A DNA stretch of 59,264 nucleotides from Betaproteobacteria bacterium (lineage in GTDB: Bacteria > Pseudomonadota > Gammaproteobacteria > Burkholderiales > SG8-41), in assembly GCA_021730905.1 (NCBI GenBank), contig JAKFYK010000067.1, positions 1 through 59,264 of the forward strand. Reading direction: 5' to 3'. Under the pieces are notes generated by a model, which was not told the DNA's origin, made no database searches, and saw only the letters and a program-made list of their open reading frames with translations. Made by a program: the position numbers and the translations under genes. Shown here one piece after another: positions 7,407 to 16,040 of the stretch. The number at the start of each line of letters is the position of its first letter. Position 1 is the first letter of the stretch.

Positions 7407-9056
7407 TCAGGCACTCCTTTTTTCGGACGCGATCCACCTCACCGGCGTGGGCGAAATTTTTCCCGCTTTCGTCCATTCCACCAGTTCGCGCTTCAGAATT
7501 TTTCCGCTGGCGGTAAGCGGAAACGTATCCATGCAGATAAAAAATTCCGGCATGTCGTATTTGGACAATCCAGCGTCATTCAAATGCATCAACAACTGAT
7601 CAGACTCGATGTGGGCGCCATCGCGCGCAATGATCGCCAGACAGACGCGCTCGCCCAGGCGCGGATCCGCTACCGGGTAGGCAGCCGCCTTCAGCACAGC
7701 GGGGTGCTTGATCGCCAGATTCTCGATGCGCGATGGATGTATGTTGTGCCCGCCGCGAATGATGAGATCTTTCTTGCGCCCGACGATCTGCAGATTGCCC
7801 TGTTCATCCATGCGTCCCAGATCGCCGCTCATGAACCAGCCGCTGGCGTTGAACGAATTTTCAGTCGCGGTCTGGTTATTGAAGTAGCCCAGCATCAGTA
7901 GTGCGCCGCGCGTGCCGATCTCACCAATGGCGCCGATCTCGTGCACTTCGATATCCGGATTTTCCTGATCCCACAGCCTGGTTTCGTAACCGTGGCAGGC
8001 ACGGCCGCAGGTGGTGGTAATGATATCCACGCTGTCGTCCGGCATGGTGTACTGATGCGAGCCGTTCTCGGTCATACCGTAGATATTCTGCGGCTTGATA
8101 CCCATGTCGAGAAACGCGCGCGCGGTTTGCGGCGGGATGGTCGAACCTGCCATGTAAAACAGGTTTACTTTGCCCAAGCCAGAAAGACCACGCTGTTTGG
8201 CGTCTGCCAGAATGTCGATGGCGTGCGTGGGAACGCCCATGACGTAGGTCGCGCCGCTTTCCAGCAGCCCGTCGAGCGGCTTCATTCCCGGCTTGAGGTC
8301 GTTCAGCACCAGTTCGAAACCCGCGCACAGACTCTGCGCCAGCGCCACCGTGCCGATGTGATGCGACAACGGACTGTGGGTATAGAGCACAGTGCGCTCA
8401 TCGTGATTCCAGTCGTGCACCATGGCGCGGCCGTTGGCGAGCAGCGTATTGTCGGAGTGCAGCACGCCCTTGGGCATACCGGTGGTGCCTGAAGTAAAAG
8501 CGAGATAAACGATCTTGTCAGGGTCACTGTCCGCCGGTGGCAGCGACGATGCGGGCTTCGCGCCGAGCGCAGGAAACTCGCCCGCATCCATCCGGTACAC
8601 GCGCTTTAACGCGGGCAGCGACTGCACCGCTTCGAACACATCCACCTTGCTGGCGTCGGCACCATAGCCGGATTGCGCGAACAAGGCCACGCTCTGAATG
8701 CGCTCCATCAGCGCGACAATCTCACTCGTGGTGTAGTTTTGATGCAGCGACGGGTTGCACACATAGCCATTGCGCGAGCAGGCGAGAAACACCACCACGG
8801 CTTCGACGCGATTGGGTAGCCACACCGACACCCGTTGGCCGCGCTTCAATCCCGCCGCGTGCAAATCGGCGGCAAGCGCATCTACCCAAAGTTGCAACTG
8901 CGCCCAGGTCAAACGATGGCGGCTATCGCGCAACGCGTATGCCTGCGGCCGCACGCGCGCGTGCTGCGCCAGCAGCATGTACATGGTCTCGGCGCGCCAC
9001 CAGCAGGCGTCGTAGTAACGGCGCGCGGTCTGGGGGTTGTGCAGTGTGAGCAGCAT
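7407..9056 (-). CDS. aliA: AMP-forming acyl-CoA ligase, likely cyclohexanecarboxylate-CoA ligase (AliA-like)
   Basis: This 549-residue ANL-superfamily ligase activates a carboxylic acid with ATP and CoA. Visible motifs are the phosphate-binding AFTSGTTGMPKGVLHSD, the A5 motif YGMTENGSHQYT, SGDLGRMDEQGNLQIVGRKK with the hinge region, and the C-terminal Lys motif TASGKILKREL. Length agrees with AliA-type ligases. It lies between the hydratase and BadI-like genes with gaps of 0 and 11 bp. Cyclohexanecarboxylate is the favoured substrate because the four partner enzymes of that route are all adjacent. Confidence 0.7.
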   Translation of the reverse strand: MLLTLHNPQTARRYYDACWWRAETMYMLLAQHARVRPQAYALRDSRHRLTWAQLQLWVDALAADLHAAGLKRGQRVSVWLPNRVEAVVVFLACSRNGYVCNPSLHQNYTTSEIVALMERIQSVALFAQSGYGADASKVDVFEAVQSLPALKRVYRMDAGEFPALGAKPASSLPPADSDPDKIVYLAFTSGTTGMPKGVLHSDNTLLANGRAMVHDWNHDERTVLYTHSPLSHHIGTVALAQSLCAGFELVLNDLKPGMKPLDGLLESGATYVMGVPTHAIDILADAKQRGLSGLGKVNLFYMAGSTIPPQTARAFLDMGIKPQNIYGMTENGSHQYTMPDDSVDIITTTCGRACHGYETRLWDQENPDIEVHEIGAIGEIGTRGALLMLGYFNNQTATENSFNASGWFMSGDLGRMDEQGNLQIVGRKKDLIIRGGHNIHPSRIENLAIKHPAVLKAAAYPVADPRLGERVCLAIIARDGAHIESDQLLMHLNDAGLSKYDMPEFFICMDTFPLTASGKILKRELVEWTKAGKISPTPVRWIASEKRSA

Positions 9057-9067
9057 GCCGTTGCCGA

Positions 9068-9853
9068 TCAGTGCCCGAACTTGTCCGCATCCGGCTTGCG
9101 CTTGCCGCGGAACGAATCACCGAGCTCTTTCGATTCGTCGGTATCGAGATAGAGCCGCAGCAACAAGTCATGCGACACGCGTGCCAGCCCTGAAACGCCG
9201 GTGTGGCGCGCAGCGAACGCAGCCTTGAGCGAAGCCAGCGCAAAGGCGCCGCGATCCGCGATCTCCAGTGCCATCTTGCGCGTTTCTTCCTTTAACTTGT
9301 CATCGGGCACCACCTTGTTGATAAGACCGATCTCCAGCGCTTCGCGCGCGGACAGGCGCGGATTGGCGAACCACATTTCCTTCGCCTTCTTCTTGCCGAC
9401 AAGGTCTTCGAGGTACCACGTGCCGTAACCCGCGTCGAAGCTGCCCATCATCGGCCCGACCTGGCGGAACACCGCGCTTTCTTTCGCGATGGTGATATCG
9501 CACATCACCTGCAGCACTTGCCCGCCGCCGACGGCGTAACCGTTGACCATCGCAATCACCGGCTTTTGCAGGCGCTCGATGCTTTCATAAATTTCCAGCG
9601 TAGGCAGCATGCCAGCGTAAAGCGTCGTATCTTCCAGGCCGTCCTTGCGTCCGCCAATGCAGAAAAATTTATCACCGGCACCGGTGATCACCAGCACACG
9701 TGTACGCGTCTCGCGTCGGATATCGTTGATGCAGTCGCGAATTTCGTGACACATCCCGGCGGTGAACATGTTGCCGTCGTCGGGGCGGTTCAGCATAAGC
9801 CAGCCGATTGCGCCCTCTTCTTCGTAAAGTATTGTTTTGACGGACATATTCAT
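9068..9853 (-). CDS. badI: 2-ketocyclohexanecarboxyl-CoA hydrolase (BadI-like, MenB relative)
   Basis: This 261-residue crotonase-family protein is of the MenB/BadI branch rather than an ordinary hydratase. The branch marker is MMGSFDAGYGTWYLEDLVG, followed by KKKAKEMWF. The C-terminus YLDTDESKELGDSFRGKRKP resembles the known BadI ending. BadI cleaves the six-membered ring of 2-ketocyclohexanecarboxyl-CoA to pimelyl-CoA. It overlaps the upstream CoA-transferase gene by 4 bp (ATGA). This is the most diagnostic gene of the operon. MenB itself is unlikely because no other menaquinone genes are present and the operon is catabolic. Confidence 0.75.
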   Translation of the reverse strand: MNMSVKTILYEEEGAIGWLMLNRPDDGNMFTAGMCHEIRDCINDIRRETRTRVLVITGAGDKFFCIGGRKDGLEDTTLYAGMLPTLEIYESIERLQKPVIAMVNGYAVGGGQVLQVMCDITIAKESAVFRQVGPMMGSFDAGYGTWYLEDLVGKKKAKEMWFANPRLSAREALEIGLINKVVPDDKLKEETRKMALEIADRGAFALASLKAAFAARHTGVSGLARVSHDLLLRLYLDTDESKELGDSFRGKRKPDADKFGH

Positions 9854-11088
9854 TCCTGTTCAATGGCTTTGGAGGATTTGAGTTGCGCGATTTTCGCAGC
9901 ATCGTAGCCCAGCCAGCCGCCGAGAACAGCATCGTTATGCTGGCCCAGGCGCGGCGGCGGGCTGCGATAGCTCGCGTTGCTGTCGTCAACCGCGATTCCT
10001 AATCCGACCTGTGGTATGCGCCGATCATTATGCATTGCAGTAAAAAACAATCCGCGCGCGATCAGTTCCGGATCAGATGCCACTTCATCCGCGCTATTGA
10101 CCGGCCCTGCCGGCACGTTGTGCTCGACAAAAATCTTCAGCCAATGTTCGCGCGTTTGTGTGCGCAACACGGCTTGAATTTTCTCAACGATTTCCATGCG
10201 CACGGCGCAGCGCTGCGCGTTGGTGGCATAGCGCGGATCGTCGGAAACCGCAGGTTGTCCTACCGCCTGCCAGAAGCGCTTGAATATGCCGTCGTTACCC
10301 AGCCCCAGCGTGATCGGACGGTCTTTCGTGTCAAATGTCTGATACACGGAAATCACGCTATCGCGCGCGCCGGTACGATGCGGCGCGATGCCGGAACCGA
10401 GGTACGGCACGATGCGCGGCGACATGAAACGCGTCATGCTGTCGATCATGGCGATGTCGATCTTGTGGCCTTTGCCGCTGCGCTGCCTGTCGAACAGCGC
10501 CGCCAGCGTCGCGTACGCCGCGTCCATGCCGGCGATCAAATCCGCCGCCGGTGTGCCGATTTTTTGCGGCGGACTGTCGGCCTCCCCGGTCAAATCCATC
10601 ACGCTGCTGTAGCCCTCGGCGATCAGGTCGTAACACGGGAAATCCTTGCGTGCGCCTTTCAAACCAAAACCGGACAGCGACACATGCACAATGTCGGCAC
10701 GCAAAGCCGACAGCGCCGCGTGATCGACACCAAGTTTTTTTTGCACGCGATCGGTGAGATTGACGATCACTACATCGCATCTGCGCACCAGGTCGTGCAA
10801 CACAGCGCGTCCGGCATCTTTGCTGTAATCAAGTGCGACACTTTGCTTGTTGCGATTCACACTCAGGAACCACAATGATTCTCCATCGAGAAACGGCGGG
10901 CCCCACGCGCGGCAATCGTCGCCCTTGCCCGGACGCTCGATCTTGATGACCTCGGCACCCATGTCGCCGAGCAGCATGGTCGCGTACGGTCCGGCTATCG
11001 ACGTGGTGAGATCAAGAACCGTAATGCCTTTGAGCAGCGCCAGCGGCGCGCCGCCAGGCGGCGCGGGTAGTTTGTCCAGTGGTAACAC
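9850..11088 (-). CDS. CaiB/BaiF family III CoA-transferase
   Basis: This 412-residue formyl-CoA-transferase-fold protein has an N-terminal ITVLDLTTSIAGPYATMLLG and GAEVIKIERPGKGDDCR. The conserved mid-region has FPCYDLIAEGYSSVMDLTGE and PAADLIAGMDAAYATLAAL. Unlike the 1931-3064 protein it lacks the His-Asp racemase pair and looks like a true intermolecular CoA-transferase. It may load the ring acid with CoA from a product thioester, giving an ATP-free alternative to the ligase. It is the first gene of the tight core operon and overlaps badI by 4 bp. Confidence 0.8.
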   Translation of the reverse strand: MLPLDKLPAPPGGAPLALLKGITVLDLTTSIAGPYATMLLGDMGAEVIKIERPGKGDDCRAWGPPFLDGESLWFLSVNRNKQSVALDYSKDAGRAVLHDLVRRCDVVIVNLTDRVQKKLGVDHAALSALRADIVHVSLSGFGLKGARKDFPCYDLIAEGYSSVMDLTGEADSPPQKIGTPAADLIAGMDAAYATLAALFDRQRSGKGHKIDIAMIDSMTRFMSPRIVPYLGSGIAPHRTGARDSVISVYQTFDTKDRPITLGLGNDGIFKRFWQAVGQPAVSDDPRYATNAQRCAVRMEIVEKIQAVLRTQTREHWLKIFVEHNVPAGPVNSADEVASDPELIARGLFFTAMHNDRRIPQVGLGIAVDDSNASYRSPPPRLGQHNDAVLGGWLGYDAAKIAQLKSSKAIEQE

Positions 11089-11144
11089 GATCGATTGAAC
11101 CTTCGGCGGGCAATACGCCAGCCCTCGTTTGAAAAAAAGTGCTG

Positions 11145-12116
11145 TTACGGTAGCAACACCGTCGAGCCGGTGGTCTTGCGGCCTTCGAGATCGCGATGTG
11201 CCTGTGCCGCTTCGCGCAGCGGATAGGTCTGGTTGATCGAAATTTTCACCGCGCCTTTTTTCACCACTGCAAAGAGATCGCGCGCGGCGGTTTCGAGATC
11301 CTCACGTGTCGCGGTGTAATTCACCAGCGTCGGCCGCGTGAGAAACAGCGAACCTTTCTGCGCCAGTATGCCGATATTCACCGGCGGCACCGCACCCGAC
11401 GCGTTGCCGAAACTCGCCATCACGCCCAGGGGTGCCAGGCAATCGAGCGAATCCATGAAAGTCTCCTTGCCGATGCCGTCGTATACGACAGGCACGCCAC
11501 GGCCCTTGGTAATATCGCGCACGCGCTGCGACACCTTTTCGCGTTCGGCTACGATAACGTGTTTACAGCCGGCTTTTTTTGCCAACGGCGCTTTCGCATC
11601 GCTGCCTACGGTGCCGATCACCGTCGCGCCGAGGTGCTTGCCCCACTGGCACAAAATCTGCCCGACGCCGCCGGCAGCGGCATGCACCAGTATGGTGTCG
11701 CCTTTTTTCACTTTATACGTGCGCCGCAGCAGATACCACGCCGTCATGCCCTTCAACATCATCGCCGCCGCGGTACGGTCGCTGACGCCGGCGGGAATTT
11801 TCACCAGCCGCGCCACCGGACGAATCAGCACTTCGGAATACGCGCCGATCGGTTGCGCATAGGCAACGCGGTCGCCTACCTTCAAGCTTTTTACTTTCGG
11901 GCCGACTGCTTCGATCACGCCCGCGCCTTCCGAACCCAGGGTCAACGGCATGGGCATCGGATACAGCCCCGAACGATGATAGGTGTCGATGAAATTCAGG
12001 CCGATAGCCGTGTTTCGCACACGTACTTCGCCGGGACCGGGATCACCGACAGTAACTTCTTCCCATTGCAGAACTTCAGGGCCGCCGGGTTGATGAATGC
12101 GGATCGCGTGTGGCAT
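11145..12116 (-). CDS. NADPH:quinone oxidoreductase (QorA-type MDR)
   Basis: This 323-residue zinc-free MDR protein has GLNFIDTYHRSGLYP, SEGAGVIEAVG and the nucleotide loop VHAAAGGVGQILCQWGKHLG near residue 145, a layout typical of QorA. QorA-type enzymes reduce quinones with NADPH. It precedes the CoA-transferase gene by 56 bp on the same strand, so it may be the first gene of the catabolic operon or an independently transcribed neighbour. It is only a distant relative of the other MDR gene at 919-1908. Confidence 0.85.
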   Translation of the reverse strand: MPHAIRIHQPGGPEVLQWEEVTVGDPGPGEVRVRNTAIGLNFIDTYHRSGLYPMPMPLTLGSEGAGVIEAVGPKVKSLKVGDRVAYAQPIGAYSEVLIRPVARLVKIPAGVSDRTAAAMMLKGMTAWYLLRRTYKVKKGDTILVHAAAGGVGQILCQWGKHLGATVIGTVGSDAKAPLAKKAGCKHVIVAEREKVSQRVRDITKGRGVPVVYDGIGKETFMDSLDCLAPLGVMASFGNASGAVPPVNIGILAQKGSLFLTRPTLVNYTATREDLETAARDLFAVVKKGAVKISINQTYPLREAAQAHRDLEGRKTTGSTVLLP

Positions 12117-12262
12117 GACATATCTCCTTGATTTATTCAGAATTTACTGTGGCGTCACCAAGGACGGCAACGCGAAGGCAGAACCATTATTGTATAGAAA
12201 AACCATCGGCGCGGGCGCTGGCATCCATCGTGCGGCTGAACTTGCCCTTAAGCGGACCGCAT

Positions 12263-12874
12263 CTACCGCAGCCGTTTTACGACAGCGCGTGGCCAGCCAT
12301 CCGGCAAACTCGATTCGATGATCGACAAGATCACGCGACTGCCCTTCTGAAAATCGCGCGGGTCGAGCCACTCCCAAGCGCCGCAGGCAAGAGCGACCAT
12401 GCCGGCGAGCGTGAGCAGCACCGCGAACAACACGCGCGGCAATCGAAACAGCAGCGTTTTCCACCACACGCGCTGGCCCTGCGGGTTGACGAACGCCAAC
12501 GCGCCTGCGCCCATCAGCAGCAGGCCGCTCAACGCATACAGTGCTCCCGGCCGCTGATTCAGGTAACCGGTTACGGCGTTCCACCTGCCAGCGTCCATCG
12601 CATACGCAGCACCGATGACACAGCCCGCAACGAGGAGCAGCATCAGCCCCCAGATCATCGCAGGAATACCATCATATGCGGCAGCCGCCTCATTTGACGC
12701 GCGCAGACTCATGCGTCGCGTATAAAGCGACTCCAGCGCACCGATCAACACGCCAGTACCGATGGCGAAGATACCCAGATGCACGCCTTTTGGCAGCGCG
12801 AAGTAACGCGCGGCGGCAATGCCGATCGCGCCAAAAACCATCAGGCTGAACGCGAGAAAAGTGGTAATACGCAT
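12263..12874 (-). CDS. Unrecognised membrane protein
   Basis: This 203-residue protein is one I do not recognise. It shows about five hydrophobic segments: residues 5-22, 34-48, 72-92, 110-128 and 146-166. Short charged loops separate them (for example YTRRMSLRASNEA). The C-terminal 35 residues are soluble and end in RAVVKRLR. Codon use and GC match the neighbours, so it is probably a real gene. It sits alone between qor and the tRNA gene. The 146 bp downstream (12117-12262) hold nothing recognisable. Confidence 0.6.
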   Translation of the reverse strand: MRITTFLAFSLMVFGAIGIAAARYFALPKGVHLGIFAIGTGVLIGALESLYTRRMSLRASNEAAAAYDGIPAMIWGLMLLLVAGCVIGAAYAMDAGRWNAVTGYLNQRPGALYALSGLLLMGAGALAFVNPQGQRVWWKTLLFRLPRVLFAVLLTLAGMVALACGAWEWLDPRDFQKGSRVILSIIESSLPDGWPRAVVKRLR

Positions 12875-12920
12875 GATGTGCGAAAGTGTAGCGCGTCGGC
12901 ACGATCAGCGAAGGAAAATG

Positions 12921-12997
<77 letters not shown>

Positions 12998-13029
12998 GAG
13001 GAGCACGTATTTTACTCTGACACGGACAA

Positions 13030-13053
13030 AACGCCCAGCACGGCTGGGGCGTT
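13030..13053. repeat. Inverted repeat between the tRNA gene and the OYE gene
   Basis: AACGCCCAGC pairs with GCTGGGGCGTT around an ACG loop, with one bulged G. It is followed on the plus strand by CCTATAAAATATG, which contains a TATAAA-like -10 about 30 bp before the start of the gene at 13089. It could be an operator or a weak bidirectional terminator. No regulator gene is adjacent. Confidence 0.4.
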
Positions 13054-13088
13054 CCTATAAAATATGAGCCTTCGTCTCCTCGTAAATC

Positions 13089-14273
13089 ATGACCGAATCC
13101 AATCGCACACCGATACTGTTCACTCCAATGACCCTTGGCAATATCACGCTGCGCAATCGCGTGGTGGTGTCGCCGATGTGCCAGTACGCGTCTGAACGCG
13201 ACGGCGGGCCTACCGATTATCATCTGGTTCACCTAGGTCAATTCGCGATGGGCGGTGCCGGGCTGGTATTTTGCGAAGAAACCGCAGTCGAGGATCGTGG
13301 GCGAAAGTCGTACCACTGCGCGGGCATTTACGACGACCGGCACCTTTTGCAATACCGCCGCATCAATGATTTTATACGGCAGCACGGCGCGGTACCGGCG
13401 ATACAACTCGGGCACGGCGGACGCAAAGGCTCCGGACGCCCGCCATGGGACGGCTACCGGCCGCTGACTTTTGATGATGCTGCGCGTGGCGAAGCACCGT
13501 GGACCACCATCTCATCGAGTGCGGTGCCTGCGGGCGAAAAAGCGCCTATGCCGCACGAGTTATCACCATCGGAAATCGCCGAAGTCGTGGCGCACTGGCG
13601 CGAAGCCGCTTTGCGCTCGGCCGACGCCGGCTATGACATCGTTGAGATTCACGGCGCGCACGGCTATCTGATTCACCAGTTCCTGTCACCGCTGGTCAAC
13701 CAGCGCACCGACGGCTATGGCGGTGATCTGCAAGGTCGCATGCGCTTTTGCATGGAAATCGTCGAAGCCGTGCGCGATGCGTGGCCCAAGGAAAAGCCGG
13801 TATTTTTGCGCCTGTCCGCAGTGGATGGCAGCGGCAGCGCATGGACATTAGAAGACACGGTACAAGTTGCGCGCGCCGCCAAAGCGCGGGGCATCGAAGT
13901 AGTTACGCCGTCATCCGGCGGCATCGGCGGTGCAGGCACGGCGACGCTGGTAGCGCGCACGCCCGGCTACCACGTGCCATTCTCCAAACGCGTACGCGCT
14001 GAAGTGGAAATCAAGACCATCGCAGTCGGGCTGATTACCGAGGCACGTCAGGCGGAACAAATTCTGCAAAACGGCGAAGCGGATTTGATAGCGCTGGCGC
14101 GCGAATTCCTGTGGAATCCCCACTGGCCTGCACATGCTGCGCGCGAATTGGGTATCGCGAATTACTATGATTTATTGCCACGCACTTACGCGTGGTGGCT
14201 CAAACGGCGTGATGAAATTCACGAGGTGACACGCGCGGCTAGGCGCGTCAACAGCGCACCAGACGCGAAATAA
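13089..14273 (+). CDS. Old yellow enzyme family NADH:flavin oxidoreductase (NamA/YqjM type)
   Basis: This 394-residue FMN-dependent TIM barrel of the thermophilic-like OYE class has VVSPMCQYASERDGG (with the class-specific Cys), GHGGRKGSG, IHGAHGYLIHQFLSPLVNQR followed by TDGYGGD, and the C-terminal phosphate-binding ADLIALAREFLWNPHWP. Such enzymes reduce activated C=C bonds of enones or nitro groups with NAD(P)H. It is transcribed alone, divergent from the tRNA gene. Whether it serves the upstream alicyclic pathway is unknown. Confidence 0.88.
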   Translation: MTESNRTPILFTPMTLGNITLRNRVVVSPMCQYASERDGGPTDYHLVHLGQFAMGGAGLVFCEETAVEDRGRKSYHCAGIYDDRHLLQYRRINDFIRQHGAVPAIQLGHGGRKGSGRPPWDGYRPLTFDDAARGEAPWTTISSSAVPAGEKAPMPHELSPSEIAEVVAHWREAALRSADAGYDIVEIHGAHGYLIHQFLSPLVNQRTDGYGGDLQGRMRFCMEIVEAVRDAWPKEKPVFLRLSAVDGSGSAWTLEDTVQVARAAKARGIEVVTPSSGGIGGAGTATLVARTPGYHVPFSKRVRAEVEIKTIAVGLITEARQAEQILQNGEADLIALAREFLWNPHWPAHAARELGIANYYDLLPRTYAWWLKRRDEIHEVTRAARRVNSAPDAK

Positions 14274-14340
14274 AAATACCAACTGAACCAATTAGCTGCA
14301 ACACATTACGCCCGCCTGTGCTGCGGTAGATCCGCGCCAG

Positions 14341-15933
14341 CTACCCGCAGCAGTATTCCATCAACTCCAGTCTGTCGTTCTTGAGAACCTTTCCGCGTGC
14401 GTGTTTGTGAAAGCTCTCCAAGGCAATATAGCGCCGCACGCGCGGCGCCACCCAGTAACGCATTGTCAGTTGTATGGCGCCTGCGTCGCCACGCGTCCAA
14501 CCGTGCCCTTCGACGCGAAACGCGTCAAAAGTACCAGCCGGTACGGTTACGCTTTCTTTCGCCGTCACCTTGAATTCATACTCGGTGCTGTAGTTGTTGC
14601 CGGTAGCAGCGACAAACCGGTGGCGCGAAGACCATCGCTTGCCCAGACTGTAGTCCGGCACGAAGAACTGCGCGCCGGTCCATTGCCTGCCGTCGGGCAG
14701 CTTCAACCAGTTGCCCAGTAAATCCGTGGTCAGGTTGCCTTTGCCAAAAATGACCTCGGTGTCCGTCACGCGCGTTACGGCCAGCGTGTATTGCCGCGTT
14801 TCCAGCCCGGTATCGGTTTCGATCTCCCGGTAGCGGAAACGGTCGCCTGCCTTGAGGCGTATATCGATAATGGCAGTGCCCTTGGAAAAGGGGTTTTGTT
14901 CATTCGAAACGATCTGTATCTTGCGTTCGCCGGCTTGCACCAATACCTGGTCGAGCCGCAATTGCGCCACCTCCGAGAAAAGTCCGCTGGGATAGCGCCG
15001 CAGGTAGTCCTCGAGCGGACCCGGCTCGGTGGTTGCCTTGATACGCTCCCAGATCGCCAGTTCCTCTTCGAATCGCTTCGTTGCCTCTTCGTCGCTCAGT
15101 TTCCTGATGACCTTCGGCGGATGAAAATAAAAATCCTCTTCCAGCGAGGTGCTTTCCCAGGGTATTTGCTCACCGTTCGAGCGTCGACGCACCGCCAGTC
15201 GCACGCGCTTGAACACATCCTCGATCTTGGCTTCAGGGGCCTTGAGTTCGCGCAGCAGGTTTTCCGTGTACAAACCATTGGAGCCCGCGCCATCGCTCGC
15301 CACGTTGCCCGGTGACGTCGCGTAAGCCAGCAACGATCCCGGCGGCGCATCGAACTGGCTCAAGCCTTTTTGCTCGATGGGAAGTCCTTTGCCGAATGGG
15401 TTGTCGCGGCAGGCATCGAGCACAATCACGTTCATCGGGTTCTTTGCCCTGGTCAGGCCTTGCAGCAGGGTATTGAGTTCGACTGCGCGGGCGGGCACGT
15501 CATCCATCGATTTGATAACCGCGTCCACCGGCACCAAGTAATTGCGCCACGCCAACTGCGCACCGTGTCCGGCAAAGTAGAACAAACCAACGGCTTTACG
15601 CGACGCCAGTTGCTTGCCATACGTCTCTATGGCATTGAGCATGGCATCGCGGCCCGCGTCGAGTTGCAAAGCAACCTCGAAGCCTGATGACTTGAGTTCG
15701 CCGGCTATTGCTTTCGCATCATTGACTGGATTGTCGAGTGGGGAACCTGGGTAGCGGCTATTGCCAATCACCAGCGCGTGGCGCGGCAGTCCGTAAAGCG
15801 CCGGCCCCGATTGGGCAAATGCAAGCGGTGATGCAAGCGAAAGCGCACCCGCGGCAGCGGCGCCATGCAATACGCGCCGGCGCGCAGGATTGAACATCAC
15901 GTCATATGCCGCTAGCCGATCACGTTTCGCCAT
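14341..15933 (-). CDS. Caspase-like (peptidase C14) protein with Tat-type signal
   Basis: This 530-residue protein begins with ARRRVLHGAAAAGALSLASP, a twin-arginine-like signal ending near AFAQ (residue 41), so it is probably exported. Residues about 51-260 form a caspase/metacaspase p20 domain with catalytic His123 in FYFAGHGAQ and Cys175 in IVLDACRDNPF. The remaining 250 residues have no domain I can name. They contain a Glu-rich helix (SDEEATKRFEEELAIWERI) and a beta-rich end, perhaps for ligand binding. The two catalytic residues are intact, so Arg/Lys-specific protease activity is plausible. It lies downstream of the rpoD terminator and is probably transcribed on its own. Confidence 0.85.
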   Translation of the reverse strand: MAKRDRLAAYDVMFNPARRRVLHGAAAAGALSLASPLAFAQSGPALYGLPRHALVIGNSRYPGSPLDNPVNDAKAIAGELKSSGFEVALQLDAGRDAMLNAIETYGKQLASRKAVGLFYFAGHGAQLAWRNYLVPVDAVIKSMDDVPARAVELNTLLQGLTRAKNPMNVIVLDACRDNPFGKGLPIEQKGLSQFDAPPGSLLAYATSPGNVASDGAGSNGLYTENLLRELKAPEAKIEDVFKRVRLAVRRRSNGEQIPWESTSLEEDFYFHPPKVIRKLSDEEATKRFEEELAIWERIKATTEPGPLEDYLRRYPSGLFSEVAQLRLDQVLVQAGERKIQIVSNEQNPFSKGTAIIDIRLKAGDRFRYREIETDTGLETRQYTLAVTRVTDTEVIFGKGNLTTDLLGNWLKLPDGRQWTGAQFFVPDYSLGKRWSSRHRFVAATGNNYSTEYEFKVTAKESVTVPAGTFDAFRVEGHGWTRGDAGAIQLTMRYWVAPRVRRYIALESFHKHARGKVLKNDRLELMEYCCG

Positions 15934-15980
15934 TGGATGCCTCCGCCTGCCTTGTCAATGCCACTGGTACTATGGTACAC

Positions 15981-16012
15981 AAAAAAAACCCTCTCCCGGT
16001 AACAGGAGAGGG
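15981..16012 (-). terminator. Rho-independent terminator of the rpoD operon
   Basis: On the minus strand CCCTCTCC pairs with GGAGAGGG around an 8-nt loop, followed directly by eight T residues (15988 down to 15981). It begins 28 bp after the rpoD stop. Confidence 0.9.
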
Positions 16013-16040
16013 CCCGGCGATCATCGGTGGCGCGGGGAAA

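Noticed and set aside
9825..9845. Further repeat copy at the badI start (AAAACAATACTTTA)
   Set aside because: Lacks one base of the core and lies in a normal crotonase N-terminus; likely chance.
9068..9853. MenB (naphthoate synthase) for menaquinone synthesis
   Set aside because: No men genes nearby; sits in a degradative operon with BadH/BadK/Ali-like genes, and the C-terminus matches BadI.
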